NCBI GenBank assembly: GCA_020354555.1
Contig: CP070648.1
Span: forward strand, 3,924,988-3,963,839
Direction: 5' to 3'
DNA length: 38,852 bases
DNA from: Armatimonadota bacterium
GTDB taxonomy: Bacteria; Armatimonadota; Hebobacteria; GCA-020354555; CP070648
In this document: piece by piece, positions 1-7,708 of the stretch
How positions within the stretch are numbered: position 1 is the first letter of the stretch
How the letters are laid out: each line of letters starts with the position of its first letter
Notes under the pieces: generated by a model
What the model saw: the letters and a program-made list of their open reading frames with translations, nothing else
Told to the model about the DNA's origin: nothing
The model's database searches: none
Translations under genes and position numbers: made by a program

Positions 1-968
1 TCCGGGCACTCGATCCGCCCGTGCTGCGGCATGGTCAAGGTTTGAACGAACAGGGTCGTCCGCGTCACCGAGGTCACGATATCCAACCCCAGCAGAGGGT
101 AGCGCAGGTGATAGAAAACTCCGAGGAACAGGACCAGATCGAACATCTGCTTCAGAGACGTCAGCTCGTAGACATCCATCAATTGAAATTGAATCCGGCC
201 CGCCAGCCCGAGCTTCTCGGCGGCGGCGCGGGCCAGCAAAGTCATCCCGACCTCATCCGCGCCCGGGTAGATGTGCACCGCATCCGCGACGCTCAGCCGC
301 CGCGCTTCCTCGCCCAGCTCTGCCTGCTCGGCGATGTGTGGCCCGGTCGTGGCGGCATCCTCCTGGGCGAGAACCAGGGAATCCACAACCCCCGCCTCAA
401 CCAGTGACACGAGCCCCTTGTTCACTGCAAGGTTGCGTCTGCGCATGGCAGCGTGTCCCGCCACCAGTTCGAGCGGCAGCATCGCGCTGACTCGCGACAG
501 CTCAGCGCGCTCCTGCTCGTCGAGCGTCTCGCGGCGATGGGTCAACTCGTTGCAGCGGGCCAGCGCCGGGCCGAGTTCCAACAGCTTGGGCGATGATACC
601 GTTAGCCCCAGCCGCGGGATGACCGCGAACGCGTAGATGCGCAGCGCACGGAATCGGTCCTTGAGTTGGCGCAGCCGTTGGCCTCGCGCGACCGTCGTGT
701 CTTCGGACACGTCGGTCGTCCTGGCCGCAATGAGCCCGCCATAGGCCAGCATGTCGCACGAAACGATGACGGCATCGGCATCGCCTGCGGCTTCTGCCAA
801 CCAGCGCCACAACGCCTCCGCGTCGCCCGGTCGCAGAAAGCGCCCGAGCAGCCGCCTCGGGGGTAGCAGCAAGCGAAGACCTCCCACCGCGGCGAGACGG
901 CGGGGAAACTGAAGGTTGGGTGGCCGATCATCCAGCGGCAGCAGGGCAAACAGCGGGCGCTTGATCAC
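1..968 (-). CDS. DUF4127 family protein, 3' partial, with methyltransferase-like C-terminal segment (possible chimera)
   Basis: The gene starts at GTG 968, sharing a GTGA overlap with the stop of the upstream TIM-barrel gene (965-967), and stays open for 322 codons to the window edge. Residues 1-249 look like DUF4127: an ALLPLDDRPPN start, CDMLAYGGL near 71-79, AVIPRLGLT near 115-123, LAQEDAATTGPH near 200-211 and IYPGADEVGMTLLAR near 233-247. DUF4127 proteins are about 500 residues and have no firmly known function. From about residue 255 the sequence instead resembles a class I SAM methyltransferase: MDVYEL (264-269), then FDLVLFLGVFYHLRYPLL (276-293), as in small-molecule methyltransferases of the Rta_06860 type. 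The switch lies at roughly bases 197-233, and the bases beyond it look less GC-rich. DUF4127 identity is fairly sure; the fusion may be an assembly artefact. Confidence 0.7.
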   Translation of the reverse strand, partial: MIKRPLFALLPLDDRPPNLQFPRRLAAVGGLRLLLPPRRLLGRFLRPGDAEALWRWLAEAAGDADAVIVSCDMLAYGGLIAARTTDVSEDTTVARGQRLRQLKDRFRALRIYAFAVIPRLGLTVSSPKLLELGPALARCNELTHRRETLDEQERAELSRVSAMLPLELVAGHAAMRRRNLAVNKGLVSLVEAGVVDSLVLAQEDAATTGPHIAEQAELGEEARRLSVADAVHIYPGADEVGMTLLARAAAEKLGLAGRIQFQLMDVYELTSLKQMFDLVLFLGVFYHLRYPLLGLDIVTSVTRTTLFVQTLTMPQHGRIECP

Positions 969-1654
969 GGAGCCAGCTCGTCAATGGCCGTTCTAAACCC
1001 GCGCGTGGCAGCTTCGAGCGGGGCAGGCTCGGTGCCGGTAACGATCGCGCCGATCATAATCCCGTTGATGCCGACGCCGACGATCCGGCCGACGTCGTGC
1101 GGTTCCAGGCGACGCTGACTCGGGAGGATAATGGGCGTCGGGACGGCCTGGGCCAAGCGCCGGTAGAGCGCGAGATCAGCCGCGGTTAGCGGGCGACCGT
1201 ATTCGGCGTGCGGTATCACTGCGGCTTCGAGCACCTCCATGCCGATCCCCGCCAGGCCGGCCGCGGCCTCCACGCCATAGCTCGCATCTATGGCCATGAC
1301 ACGCGTCATACGCTCCATGTCGAGCAGCCACGAGGGGAAGTTGTGGGCGAACGTGTCAACGAAATCGAAGCCCATGTCGGCGAGGGCTGCGATCTCGTCG
1401 CCGCGCAGGGGATCGGCGACCCCGGGCACGATGCCCAGGGGCAGGTTCACCGCGTCGCGGACGGCTTCCAGCCGAGGTCGCTCTTCCTCGAGGGTGCCGA
1501 AATGCGTGCCGCTGGCGTCGTGGTGGACGTTGATGTGGGTTTTCAGGGCGTGAGCACCCCCCGCCTCCGCGGCCCGGGCGAGGTCCGCCGAGTTGTCGGG
1601 CAAGCTCACGATCAGTGTCGGCCCGTCGAGCAAGAGTTGGAGAGTTCGTTTCAT
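965..1654 (-). CDS. Predicted TIM-barrel protein (HisA/NanE-like fold)
   Basis: I chose ATG 1654, giving 229 residues beginning MKRTLQLLLDGP. The in-frame ATG at 1828 would add 58 Arg-rich residues overlapping the dnaJ-like gene and not resembling a domain. Alternating beta-alpha elements include LIVSLPDNSADLARAAEAGG near the start, LKTHINVHH, LGIVPGVADPL, FDFVDTFAHNFPSWLL and, near the C-terminus, GINGIMIGAIVTG, a typical phosphate-binding end of a TIM barrel. This recalls N-acylmannosamine-6-phosphate epimerase or HisA-like barrels, but I recognise no specific family and give no reaction. It lies between a J-domain gene (94 bases upstream) and the DUF4127 gene (4-base overlap), so it is probably the fifth gene of the operon. 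Confidence 0.7.
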   Translation of the reverse strand: MKRTLQLLLDGPTLIVSLPDNSADLARAAEAGGAHALKTHINVHHDASGTHFGTLEEERPRLEAVRDAVNLPLGIVPGVADPLRGDEIAALADMGFDFVDTFAHNFPSWLLDMERMTRVMAIDASYGVEAAAGLAGIGMEVLEAAVIPHAEYGRPLTAADLALYRRLAQAVPTPIILPSQRRLEPHDVGRIVGVGINGIMIGAIVTGTEPAPLEAATRGFRTAIDELAP

Positions 1655-1661
1655 GAGACAG

Positions 1662-1679
1662 CGACCCGGCGCCGGGTCG
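1662..1679. repeat. 18-bp perfect palindrome just upstream of the TIM-barrel gene
   Basis: Bases 1662-1679 read identically on both strands (arms CGACCCGGC/GCCGGGTCG). The palindrome ends 7 bases before the ATG at 1654, so in the mRNA it would fold over the place where a Shine-Dalgarno sequence should be; I see no such sequence. It may lower translation of the TIM-barrel gene or be an operator. Chance is possible in GC-rich DNA. Confidence 0.5.
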
Positions 1680-1748
1680 AGTCGCGTTGGTTGTCCTGCG
1701 CAGCTGCGCCGCAAGCTCGCCGGACGTGTCGCGTCCTCGGTCAGGGGC

Positions 1749-2669
1749 TCAGCGCGACCTGCGCCGGCGCTGGCCGCGGACGAGTTCCATGGCCACCGTC
1801 GTCGGCGGAACGTCCAGCAGTTGCGCAACCCGCTCGACTGCGCGCCCGACCTCGCGGCGAATGGTGTCGGGCTGCATGCCGTCCTCGGTCGCTTCCTTAG
1901 AGGTCTCGAGGATCCAGTCCAGGGCAGTAAGTAGGAACTCAGCGCGCGTGAGCGGATGCTGGCGGTTCGGCGTGCCGCCCCACGTATTGTGGATCTTGCG
2001 CCCCAGGAGGTCCCACGCGGTCACTCGCGGAGCCTCGGCGACGCGCACTCGCTCTTCCCCCTCGGCCTTCTCGGGAGCGGGTGCGGCTTCGCCCGTCGCG
2101 GCTGTGGACGGTGGCTCAGATCCGGCGCGGCGCCCTTCGCCCCGCTTGACCCATGCCCAGTCCTCCTCCGTCGTGCCCTCGATGAGCCGGTACTCTATCT
2201 CTTGCCCCGACACCTCGCGCATTGCCTCGACGATGCGATACCGGTTCGCCGGGATCTCGAGGTGGCCGGAGAGGTACTGGTCCTTGCCCGCCACGCCGAC
2301 GACTAGCAGGTTCCCTTCCAGGGCTATCGGCACCGCCACGCGCATCGTCTGAAGCAGGCTGGTGAAGCTGTCCGAGCGCTCGAAGATGAGGTCGGCGGCC
2401 TCGCGCCACAGGCCTTGCGCATCGAGTTCGGCCATGGGATACTTGCGCGGCGGCAGCGTCGCGTCGTAACTGGAGCGCTTGGTGGGATCGGACAGGACCT
2501 CATAGGCCTCCTGAAGGCGGTCGAACTGCTGCCGCGCCTCGGCGCTGTCGCCGGCCGCGTCGGGGTGATGGCGCCGCACCAGATCGCGGTATGCCTGCTT
2601 GATCGCCTTCAGTGACGCATCCCGCTGGACGCCGAGCACCGTGTAATAGTCCGGCTGATCCTTCTTCAT
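1749..2669 (-). CDS. J-domain (DnaJ-like) protein
   Basis: 306 residues. Residues 6-70 form a J domain: DYYTVLGVQRDAS, helix II KAIKQAYRDLVRR, the HPD motif at 35-37 that stimulates DnaK ATPase activity, then FDRLQEAYEVLSDPTKRSSYD. No Gly/Phe region or zinc fingers follow, so this is a class III J protein rather than DnaJ itself. The middle (about 85-180) looks like an alpha/beta domain ending in YRLIEGTTEEDWAWVKRG; 181-215 is a low-complexity Ala/Glu linker; the tail is basic (RGQRRRRSR). Start ATG 2669 overlaps the stop of the exonuclease gene (ATGA), so it is co-translated with a DNA repair gene. Its client is unknown; recruiting DnaK to the helicase/exonuclease pair is speculation. Confidence 0.9.
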   Translation of the reverse strand: MKKDQPDYYTVLGVQRDASLKAIKQAYRDLVRRHHPDAAGDSAEARQQFDRLQEAYEVLSDPTKRSSYDATLPPRKYPMAELDAQGLWREAADLIFERSDSFTSLLQTMRVAVPIALEGNLLVVGVAGKDQYLSGHLEIPANRYRIVEAMREVSGQEIEYRLIEGTTEEDWAWVKRGEGRRAGSEPPSTAATGEAAPAPEKAEGEERVRVAEAPRVTAWDLLGRKIHNTWGGTPNRQHPLTRAEFLLTALDWILETSKEATEDGMQPDTIRREVGRAVERVAQLLDVPPTTVAMELVRGQRRRRSR

Positions 2670-3553
2670 CCCGCTTTCACCGCATGCGATCCGCCGCGCT
2701 GATTTTCCGGGGCGGGCGCGGCTTCGCCCGCCAGCAACAGCGCTGCCAACTCGGCCATCGTCAGCAGGTCGAGCCGATTGTGCCTCATGATCGGCGCAAT
2801 CAGGCTCGCATCCTGCGTGCGCACGAACTCATGATAGCGTTCCGGTATCAGCGCGCTCGGGATGTCCCCCGGGCGAGCCCTGCGGCACAGGTGCCGCTCC
2901 AGCGTTTGCAGGCGGCAATCCGGCAGGACGCCGCGCCACCTCCTGCGCGCCGGCCACAGCAGATCCACCAACTCCACTTCGAGCCGTCGCGACACCCGGT
3001 GATATGTCATCCGGTCGCGCAGGAAAGGCAGGTCAAAACACTTCCCGTTGAAGGTGACGAGTACCTGCAGGTCCTCCGTCGCTTCAGCGCAGTGCGCCAG
3101 CAGCGCCCGTTCCTGCGAATAGTCCGCCGCCAGGAACTGCGTGATGACCAGATCGTCTCCGCGCGGCCGCATCACTCCGATCAGGAAGATCGGACGCCCC
3201 ATGAAGCCGGCGCTCTCGATGTCCAGCCATCCGATGCCTTCGAGGTCCGCCTCGACCAGCGGTTCCAGCCCGGCGGGCGCCTGCGGCAGCGACCACGCGC
3301 CGTCCAATGCCTGCCACAGGTTCCGCGCCACGACCTCGCCGTACGACCACACCTCGGACAGCGGCTTCTCCCAGACCAGCAATTGCCCGTGGCCGGTCGC
3401 CGCGACCTGCGCGTCCAGGGCCGAGACGACGTGCCTGGACTTCGCCTGCCGGGCAGGCGCTCGCCCACCCGCCGCAGGGGCGCGGTTGCGCTGGAGATGC
3501 GATATCTGCTGACGGAGTGCCGTGGTCATAACCGTCACCAGAATATTCGTCAC
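2666..3553 (-). CDS. mrfB: YprB/MrfB-like RNase H-fold 3'-5' exonuclease
   Basis: 295 residues from GTG 3553 (GTGA overlap with the helicase stop at 3550-3552); a second possible start is ATG at residue 9. The central part matches the RNase_H_2 (PF13482) exonuclease family: the first acidic motif is WLDIESAG near 113-120 (DIE, the DxE motif), then LVTFNGKCFDLPFL near 164-177 (NGK.FD) and the last motif HNRLDLLTMAEL near 258-269 (H..DL). These would give the two-metal catalytic acids. Bacillus subtilis MrfB acts with the helicase MrfA in mitomycin C lesion repair, and the same gene pair in the same order is seen here. The N-terminal 50 residues are basic and low-complexity. Confidence 0.85.
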   Translation of the reverse strand: MTNILVTVMTTALRQQISHLQRNRAPAAGGRAPARQAKSRHVVSALDAQVAATGHGQLLVWEKPLSEVWSYGEVVARNLWQALDGAWSLPQAPAGLEPLVEADLEGIGWLDIESAGFMGRPIFLIGVMRPRGDDLVITQFLAADYSQERALLAHCAEATEDLQVLVTFNGKCFDLPFLRDRMTYHRVSRRLEVELVDLLWPARRRWRGVLPDCRLQTLERHLCRRARPGDIPSALIPERYHEFVRTQDASLIAPIMRHNRLDLLTMAELAALLLAGEAAPAPENQRGGSHAVKAG

Positions 3554-6039
3554 TCCCCGGAGGAAGCCTTCTCGCCCGGCGGCGGGATACCGATGCGCCG
3601 CCGCTTGCCGGCCTTGCGCGCGCGCTCGGCGATCTTGCGCGTCACGGCCTCATCCGGCACATCATCGGAGGCGCGAGACGGCCCGGCGGATGACTGCGGA
3701 CGCTGCGGCACATAAGGTTCCTCGCCCAGGAGCCGATGCAGGATCACCAGCGCGGCCTCCTTGTCGGGCATTGGGTAGCCTCCGCTTGTGTCGGGATCCC
3801 AATGCTGCGGCGGCTGAGTCACGGGCAGCCCGACGCACGACGGGCATCCCTGCTCGCACTCGCATTCGCGTATCAGCGCCAGGCACGCCCGCATCATCTC
3901 CTCGACCATCGCGAAGCCCTTCTCGGCAAACCCGAGGCCGCCCGGGTAACGATCGTAGAGGAATATCGTCGGCGTCCCCGTGTTGCTGCTGTCCACCAGG
4001 CCGCCGAGATCGGTGCGGTCGCACATCGCGAACAACGGCAAGACGTGAACCAGGACATTGCGGATGCCAACGAGTCCCTCGACGAACTTCCGCCCATGCC
4101 CGCGCACCTCCGCGATCGTCGCCGCGTCGGGGATGAGCCAGGTGGACACCGTGTCGAGGTGCTGTGGGGGCAGATCCAGCTTGCCGTAGCCGATGGAGTC
4201 AAGGGAGTAGAACTTGATCTTCTTGAACGCCGTCGTCGCCCAGGTGACCGTCGCCGGGCCGTGGCATATCCGCCAGCCGCGCCAGTCGCGCTGCTGCTCC
4301 GCTTCCCCCGCGCGAATGTGGGCGTCGAGGATCGCCTGCGTGTAGTAGTCCACAACCTGCGGCTCGACGTACGCCGCGCGCGCCTCGAGATCGAGGTCGC
4401 GCACGAAATACGTGTCGCCCTGATGCAGGTAAATGCCGCCGGGATAGACCAACTCCGGCGCGCTGATGGCATCCACCACGCCGATGACGCGGTTCTTGTC
4501 GGACGCGTCCATGATCGTGAAGGTATCGTCGGAGGACGTGCGCAGGTTGACCTGCGCCGCGGGGTAGTCTGTGCTCGCCCAGTACCAGTCGCCGTCAATG
4601 CGCTGCACGTGGCCGACATCCTGCAGAATATGGGCGATCGAGGAGGTCAGCTCGCCGAAGTAGCGCTCGTCGTCAACTTTCAACGGCAGTTCGAAGGCGG
4701 CGCACCGGAGGTGGCTGGCAAGCACGTATGCGTTCTCCGGATCAACCACCGCGTTCTCCGGCGAGCGGCCGAAGAAGTACTGGGGGTGGCGCATCAGATA
4801 CTGGTCAATCGGATCGTTGTAGGCCACCAGGACCGCCAGGGCCTCCTCCGCTCCTCGCCCGGCTCTGCCCGCCTGCTGCCAGGTGCTGGCGATGGTGCCG
4901 GGGTAGCCGACGATGATGCTCGCATCGAGCGAGCCGACGTCAATCCCCAGCTCCAGCGCATTGGTGCTCGTCACCCCCATCAACTCACCGGAGAAGAGCT
5001 GACGCTCGATCTCGCGGCGTTCCTCGGGGAGATACCCCGCGCGATACGGGCGCAGCGCGTGCGCGAGCTTCGGTGAGCGGCGCTCGAGCGATTCCTGCGT
5101 GTAGCGGAACAGCAGCTCCGCCGCCACACGCGTCTTGGTGAAGGCAATGGTCTGCACGTGCTTGCGCATGAGCGCGACCAGAAGTTCCTTCGCCTCCTCA
5201 TGGCTCGATCGCCGCTCCATGCGCGCGAGGTCAATGTGCGGCGGGTTCCACAGCAGGAACGTCTTCGGCCCGCGCGGTGAACCGTCCCGGTCCACGGCGA
5301 CGACGGGCAGGCCGATCAAGCGCTCCGCAAGCTCGACGGGGTTGGCGATGGTCGCCGAGCAGCAGATGAACTGCGGGCGTGCGCCGTAGTGATCGCAGAT
5401 GCGCCGCAGCCGCCGCAGCACGTTGGCGACGTGGGAGCCGAAGATGCCCCGGTAGGAGTGAATCTCGTCCACCACGACGTAGCGCAGGTCGGAGAAGAAT
5501 CGCGCCCAGCGGCTGTGGTACGGGAGGACGCCTTGGTGCAGCATGTCCGGGTTGGTGAGGATGATATTCGCGTCGTTGCGCAGGCGGCGGCGTGTCGTGG
5601 CGGGCGTATCGCCGTCATACGTCCCGCACGCCAGGACGTCCTTGATGCGCGGCGCGCTCTCGCCGAAGCGCCGCAAGCCGCGAAGCTGGTCCTGAGCCAA
5701 CGCCTTTGTGGGGAACAGATAGAACGCCTTCGCCTCGGGGTCGTCGAGCAGGCGCTCGAGCACGGGCAGATTGTAGCACAGCGTCTTGCCGCTCGCGGTC
5801 GAGGTGACGACGACGATGTTGTCACCGGCGCGCAGGCGTTCGATGGCCGCAACCTGGTGAATGTACAGGCGGTCAATGCCCTGGTCGGCGAGCGCCTGCC
5901 GCACTTCGGGGGGCAGGGGAGGGCTTAGCTCCGCGAACTGCGCCTCTCGCGCGGGCAACCGCTCGACGTGGGCGATGCGCGCCGCGTCGTCGGTCAGCGA
6001 GCGGAGGTACTCACCGAAATCCGTGACAGTACTGGTCAT
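3550..6039 (-). CDS. mrfA: MrfA/YprA-type DEAD/DEAH-box helicase with C-terminal DUF1998 zinc region
   Basis: 829 residues from ATG 6039; starting at 6135 would add 32 residues that overlap the upstream gene and are not domain-like. Superfamily 2 motifs in order: Walker A TSTASGKT (79-86), PTKALAQDQ (Ia), DEIH Walker B (191-194), SAT (228-230), LELGIDVG and QQAGRAGRG (motif VI, about 388-396). The C-terminal part carries CECEQGCPSC, the Cys cluster of DUF1998 helicases that binds a metal. B. subtilis MrfA is a 3'-5' DNA helicase that works with MrfB in excision of mitomycin adducts outside UvrABC. The adjacent overlapping mrfB-like gene supports the same role. The tail is basic (RKAGKRRRIG). 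Confidence 0.92.
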   Translation of the reverse strand: MTSTVTDFGEYLRSLTDDAARIAHVERLPAREAQFAELSPPLPPEVRQALADQGIDRLYIHQVAAIERLRAGDNIVVVTSTASGKTLCYNLPVLERLLDDPEAKAFYLFPTKALAQDQLRGLRRFGESAPRIKDVLACGTYDGDTPATTRRRLRNDANIILTNPDMLHQGVLPYHSRWARFFSDLRYVVVDEIHSYRGIFGSHVANVLRRLRRICDHYGARPQFICCSATIANPVELAERLIGLPVVAVDRDGSPRGPKTFLLWNPPHIDLARMERRSSHEEAKELLVALMRKHVQTIAFTKTRVAAELLFRYTQESLERRSPKLAHALRPYRAGYLPEERREIERQLFSGELMGVTSTNALELGIDVGSLDASIIVGYPGTIASTWQQAGRAGRGAEEALAVLVAYNDPIDQYLMRHPQYFFGRSPENAVVDPENAYVLASHLRCAAFELPLKVDDERYFGELTSSIAHILQDVGHVQRIDGDWYWASTDYPAAQVNLRTSSDDTFTIMDASDKNRVIGVVDAISAPELVYPGGIYLHQGDTYFVRDLDLEARAAYVEPQVVDYYTQAILDAHIRAGEAEQQRDWRGWRICHGPATVTWATTAFKKIKFYSLDSIGYGKLDLPPQHLDTVSTWLIPDAATIAEVRGHGRKFVEGLVGIRNVLVHVLPLFAMCDRTDLGGLVDSSNTGTPTIFLYDRYPGGLGFAEKGFAMVEEMMRACLALIRECECEQGCPSCVGLPVTQPPQHWDPDTSGGYPMPDKEAALVILHRLLGEEPYVPQRPQSSAGPSRASDDVPDEAVTRKIAERARKAGKRRRIGIPPPGEKASSGE

Positions 6040-6080
6040 TTCCCATCGTGCGCTCGAGCCGCGAGCATGACGCGATACGC

Positions 6081-6626
6081 TCACTCGACCAGCACGAGCC
6101 CATAGTAGTTCTGCTCGCACTCGCGCGTGCGACACACCTCGATGGGGAAACTGTTGGTGCGGGCCGTCTTGTACACGTCTATCCCGGATGCCTCCATCGA
6201 AGGCCGGGCCTCGCGCGGGTGCACGCAGGATTCGAGGTCGCAGTCATCGCATAAGCGGCACGGCCCGGCGGCGATGCCGAAGGCCTTGTAGAATCCGTCG
6301 AGAAACGCTGCGCGCTCCAGCTTTGGTATGATCTCGCGCACCGAGCCCCACTGCCCCAGGTGGACGAGCAGGATCGTCGAGTACTCGTCGAGCAGCTTCC
6401 GCGTCGTCTCCGGTGTCGGCGAATGCGGCGGACAAGTCAGGCAGCCGCCCCACCCGCCGCAGCCGTACTGGCACTTCAGCCGCACCCACGTGCCGGTGAA
6501 TACCGTATCCGGCCCGATCACTTTGACGTCCGCCGCGCCCCAGCGCTTGGCCAGGCGGCGGAGCCGCTCGAGTTTGGCTTCCTTCGTCGTCTGTCGCTTG
6601 CGCCGACTCTTCGCAGTAGGTGTCAT
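6081..6626 (-). CDS. DUF2284 Cys-rich predicted metal-binding protein
   Basis: 181 residues, start ATG 6626 with GGAGAG eight bases upstream. A basic N-terminus is followed by a DUF2284-type pattern: CQYGCGGWGGCLTCPPHSPTP around residues 53-73, and a second cluster CRLCDDCDLESCVHPREARPS around 125-145. At least nine cysteines could hold one or two Fe-S clusters or zinc. The biochemical function of DUF2284 is not known to me. It is the first gene of the repair operon (41 bases before mrfA), behind the LexA-like box, so a link to DNA damage is possible; DUF2284 genes also occur in unrelated contexts. Confidence 0.85.
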   Translation of the reverse strand: MTPTAKSRRKRQTTKEAKLERLRRLAKRWGAADVKVIGPDTVFTGTWVRLKCQYGCGGWGGCLTCPPHSPTPETTRKLLDEYSTILLVHLGQWGSVREIIPKLERAAFLDGFYKAFGIAAGPCRLCDDCDLESCVHPREARPSMEASGIDVYKTARTNSFPIEVCRTRECEQNYYGLVLVE

Positions 6627-6700
6627 CTCTCGCTCTCCGGCGATTGGTTTGCCATTCGAATTCGGCGCGCCAGCATCATGACCTGCCGAACGCCAGGAGT

Positions 6701-6729
6701 ATTAGAACAAATGTTTCGCCCGGCGTCAA
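6701..6729 (-). promoter_or_regulatory. Promoter of the DUF2284-mrfAB operon with a LexA/DinR-like box over the -10
   Basis: Read on the minus strand: -35 TTGACG (6729-6724), 17-base spacer, -10 TCTAAT (6706-6701), each 5/6 of the sigma-70 consensus; transcription would begin near 6694. Bases 6704-6717 on the plus strand read AGAACAAATGTTTC, matching 13 of 14 positions of the Gram-positive LexA (DinR) consensus CGAACRNRYGTTYC as I remember it. The box overlaps the -10, where a repressor would block polymerase. Confidence 0.6.
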
Positions 6730-6835
6730 GAGCGTCGTGCCAACCCGCTCGCCGGGCTCTGTGCGTACAGCCGTTCTGAATGGAGGTGGCGGAAGCGTTC
6801 CCGTCGAACGTGCGCTCAACTGGAGGCTCAGCACG

Positions 6836-7708
6836 GTGAACCGCGCCCAAACTGCCGGCGCGCTCTATGTCGTCGGCACGCCCATCGGCAACCTCGAGGA
6901 CGTCACGCTGCGGGCTCTGCGCGTCCTGCGCGAGGTTGACCTCATCGCCGCCGAGGACACCAGGGTCACGCGGAAGCTGCTCGCCCGCCACGATATTCAC
7001 ACCCCCGTCACCAGTTACCACGAGAATAGCCCCCCATCGAAGTTGCGGTCGCTCGTGAAGCGGCTTGGAGAAGGCGCGAGCATCGCGGTCGTGTCCGACG
7101 CCGGCATGCCGGGTATCAGCGATCCCGGGGCAGACCTCATCGCGGCATGTGTCGCAGCCGAGATACCGGTGGTTGCCATCCCCGGCCCGACGGCGCTGAT
7201 GACGGCGCTCGTCCTGTCGGGGCTTCCGACTGATCGGGTCGTCTACCACGGGTTTCTCCCCAACCGGCGACAGGCGCGGCGCAAGGCGCTGGAGGAACTG
7301 CGCGAACGCACGGAAACGATGGTCTTCTACGAGGCGCCGCACCGGATCAAGGCATGCCTTGAGGACATGCACGAGATCCTCGGCGACCGGCGGGCGGCCG
7401 CCGCGCGTGAACTGACCAAGGTCTACGAGGAGGTGGTTCGTGGGCGGCTGTCGGATCTCTCCGAACGTTTCGCCACGCACCGGCCGCGCGGCGAGATCAC
7501 GTTGATCATCGAAGGTGCCGCACAAGGCGGCTCCGAGAGCGCGCCGCCCGTCGAAGACGCGGTGACGGCGGTGCGTCAGTTGGTGCGGGAGGGGACGTCG
7601 CTGCGCGACGCCACGCGGATTGTGGCGGAATCAACGGGTCAGTCGCGGCGCACGCTCTACCAAGCGGCGCTGGATGCTGACGTGACTCGACGGATCGAGA
7701 ATGACTGA
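6836..7708 (+). CDS. rsmI: 16S rRNA (cytidine(1402)-2'-O)-methyltransferase
   Basis: 290 residues from GTG 6836, preceded by GGAGG at 6822-6826; this start places the conserved YVVGTPIGNLEDVTLRAL block at residues 11-28, as is usual (E. coli RsmI is 286 residues). Other tetrapyrrole-methylase-fold motifs: AAEDTRVTRKLL (39-49), VVSDAGMPGISDPG (85-98), AIPGPTALMTAL, a FYEAPHRI motif and GEITLIIEG near the end of the catalytic domain. The C-terminal part is the small helix-turn-helix-like tail typical of RsmI. It methylates the ribose of C1402 in the decoding centre using SAM. It overlaps the following DNA methyltransferase gene by 8 bases. Confidence 0.93.
   Translation: MNRAQTAGALYVVGTPIGNLEDVTLRALRVLREVDLIAAEDTRVTRKLLARHDIHTPVTSYHENSPPSKLRSLVKRLGEGASIAVVSDAGMPGISDPGADLIAACVAAEIPVVAIPGPTALMTALVLSGLPTDRVVYHGFLPNRRQARRKALEELRERTETMVFYEAPHRIKACLEDMHEILGDRRAAAARELTKVYEEVVRGRLSDLSERFATHRPRGEITLIIEGAAQGGSESAPPVEDAVTAVRQLVREGTSLRDATRIVAESTGQSRRTLYQAALDADVTRRIEND

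Noticed and set aside
2612-3715. Long plus-strand open frame (367 codons) antisense to mrfB
   Set aside because: A by-product of GC-rich codon usage; the opposite strand has recognisable exonuclease motifs and overlapping starts.
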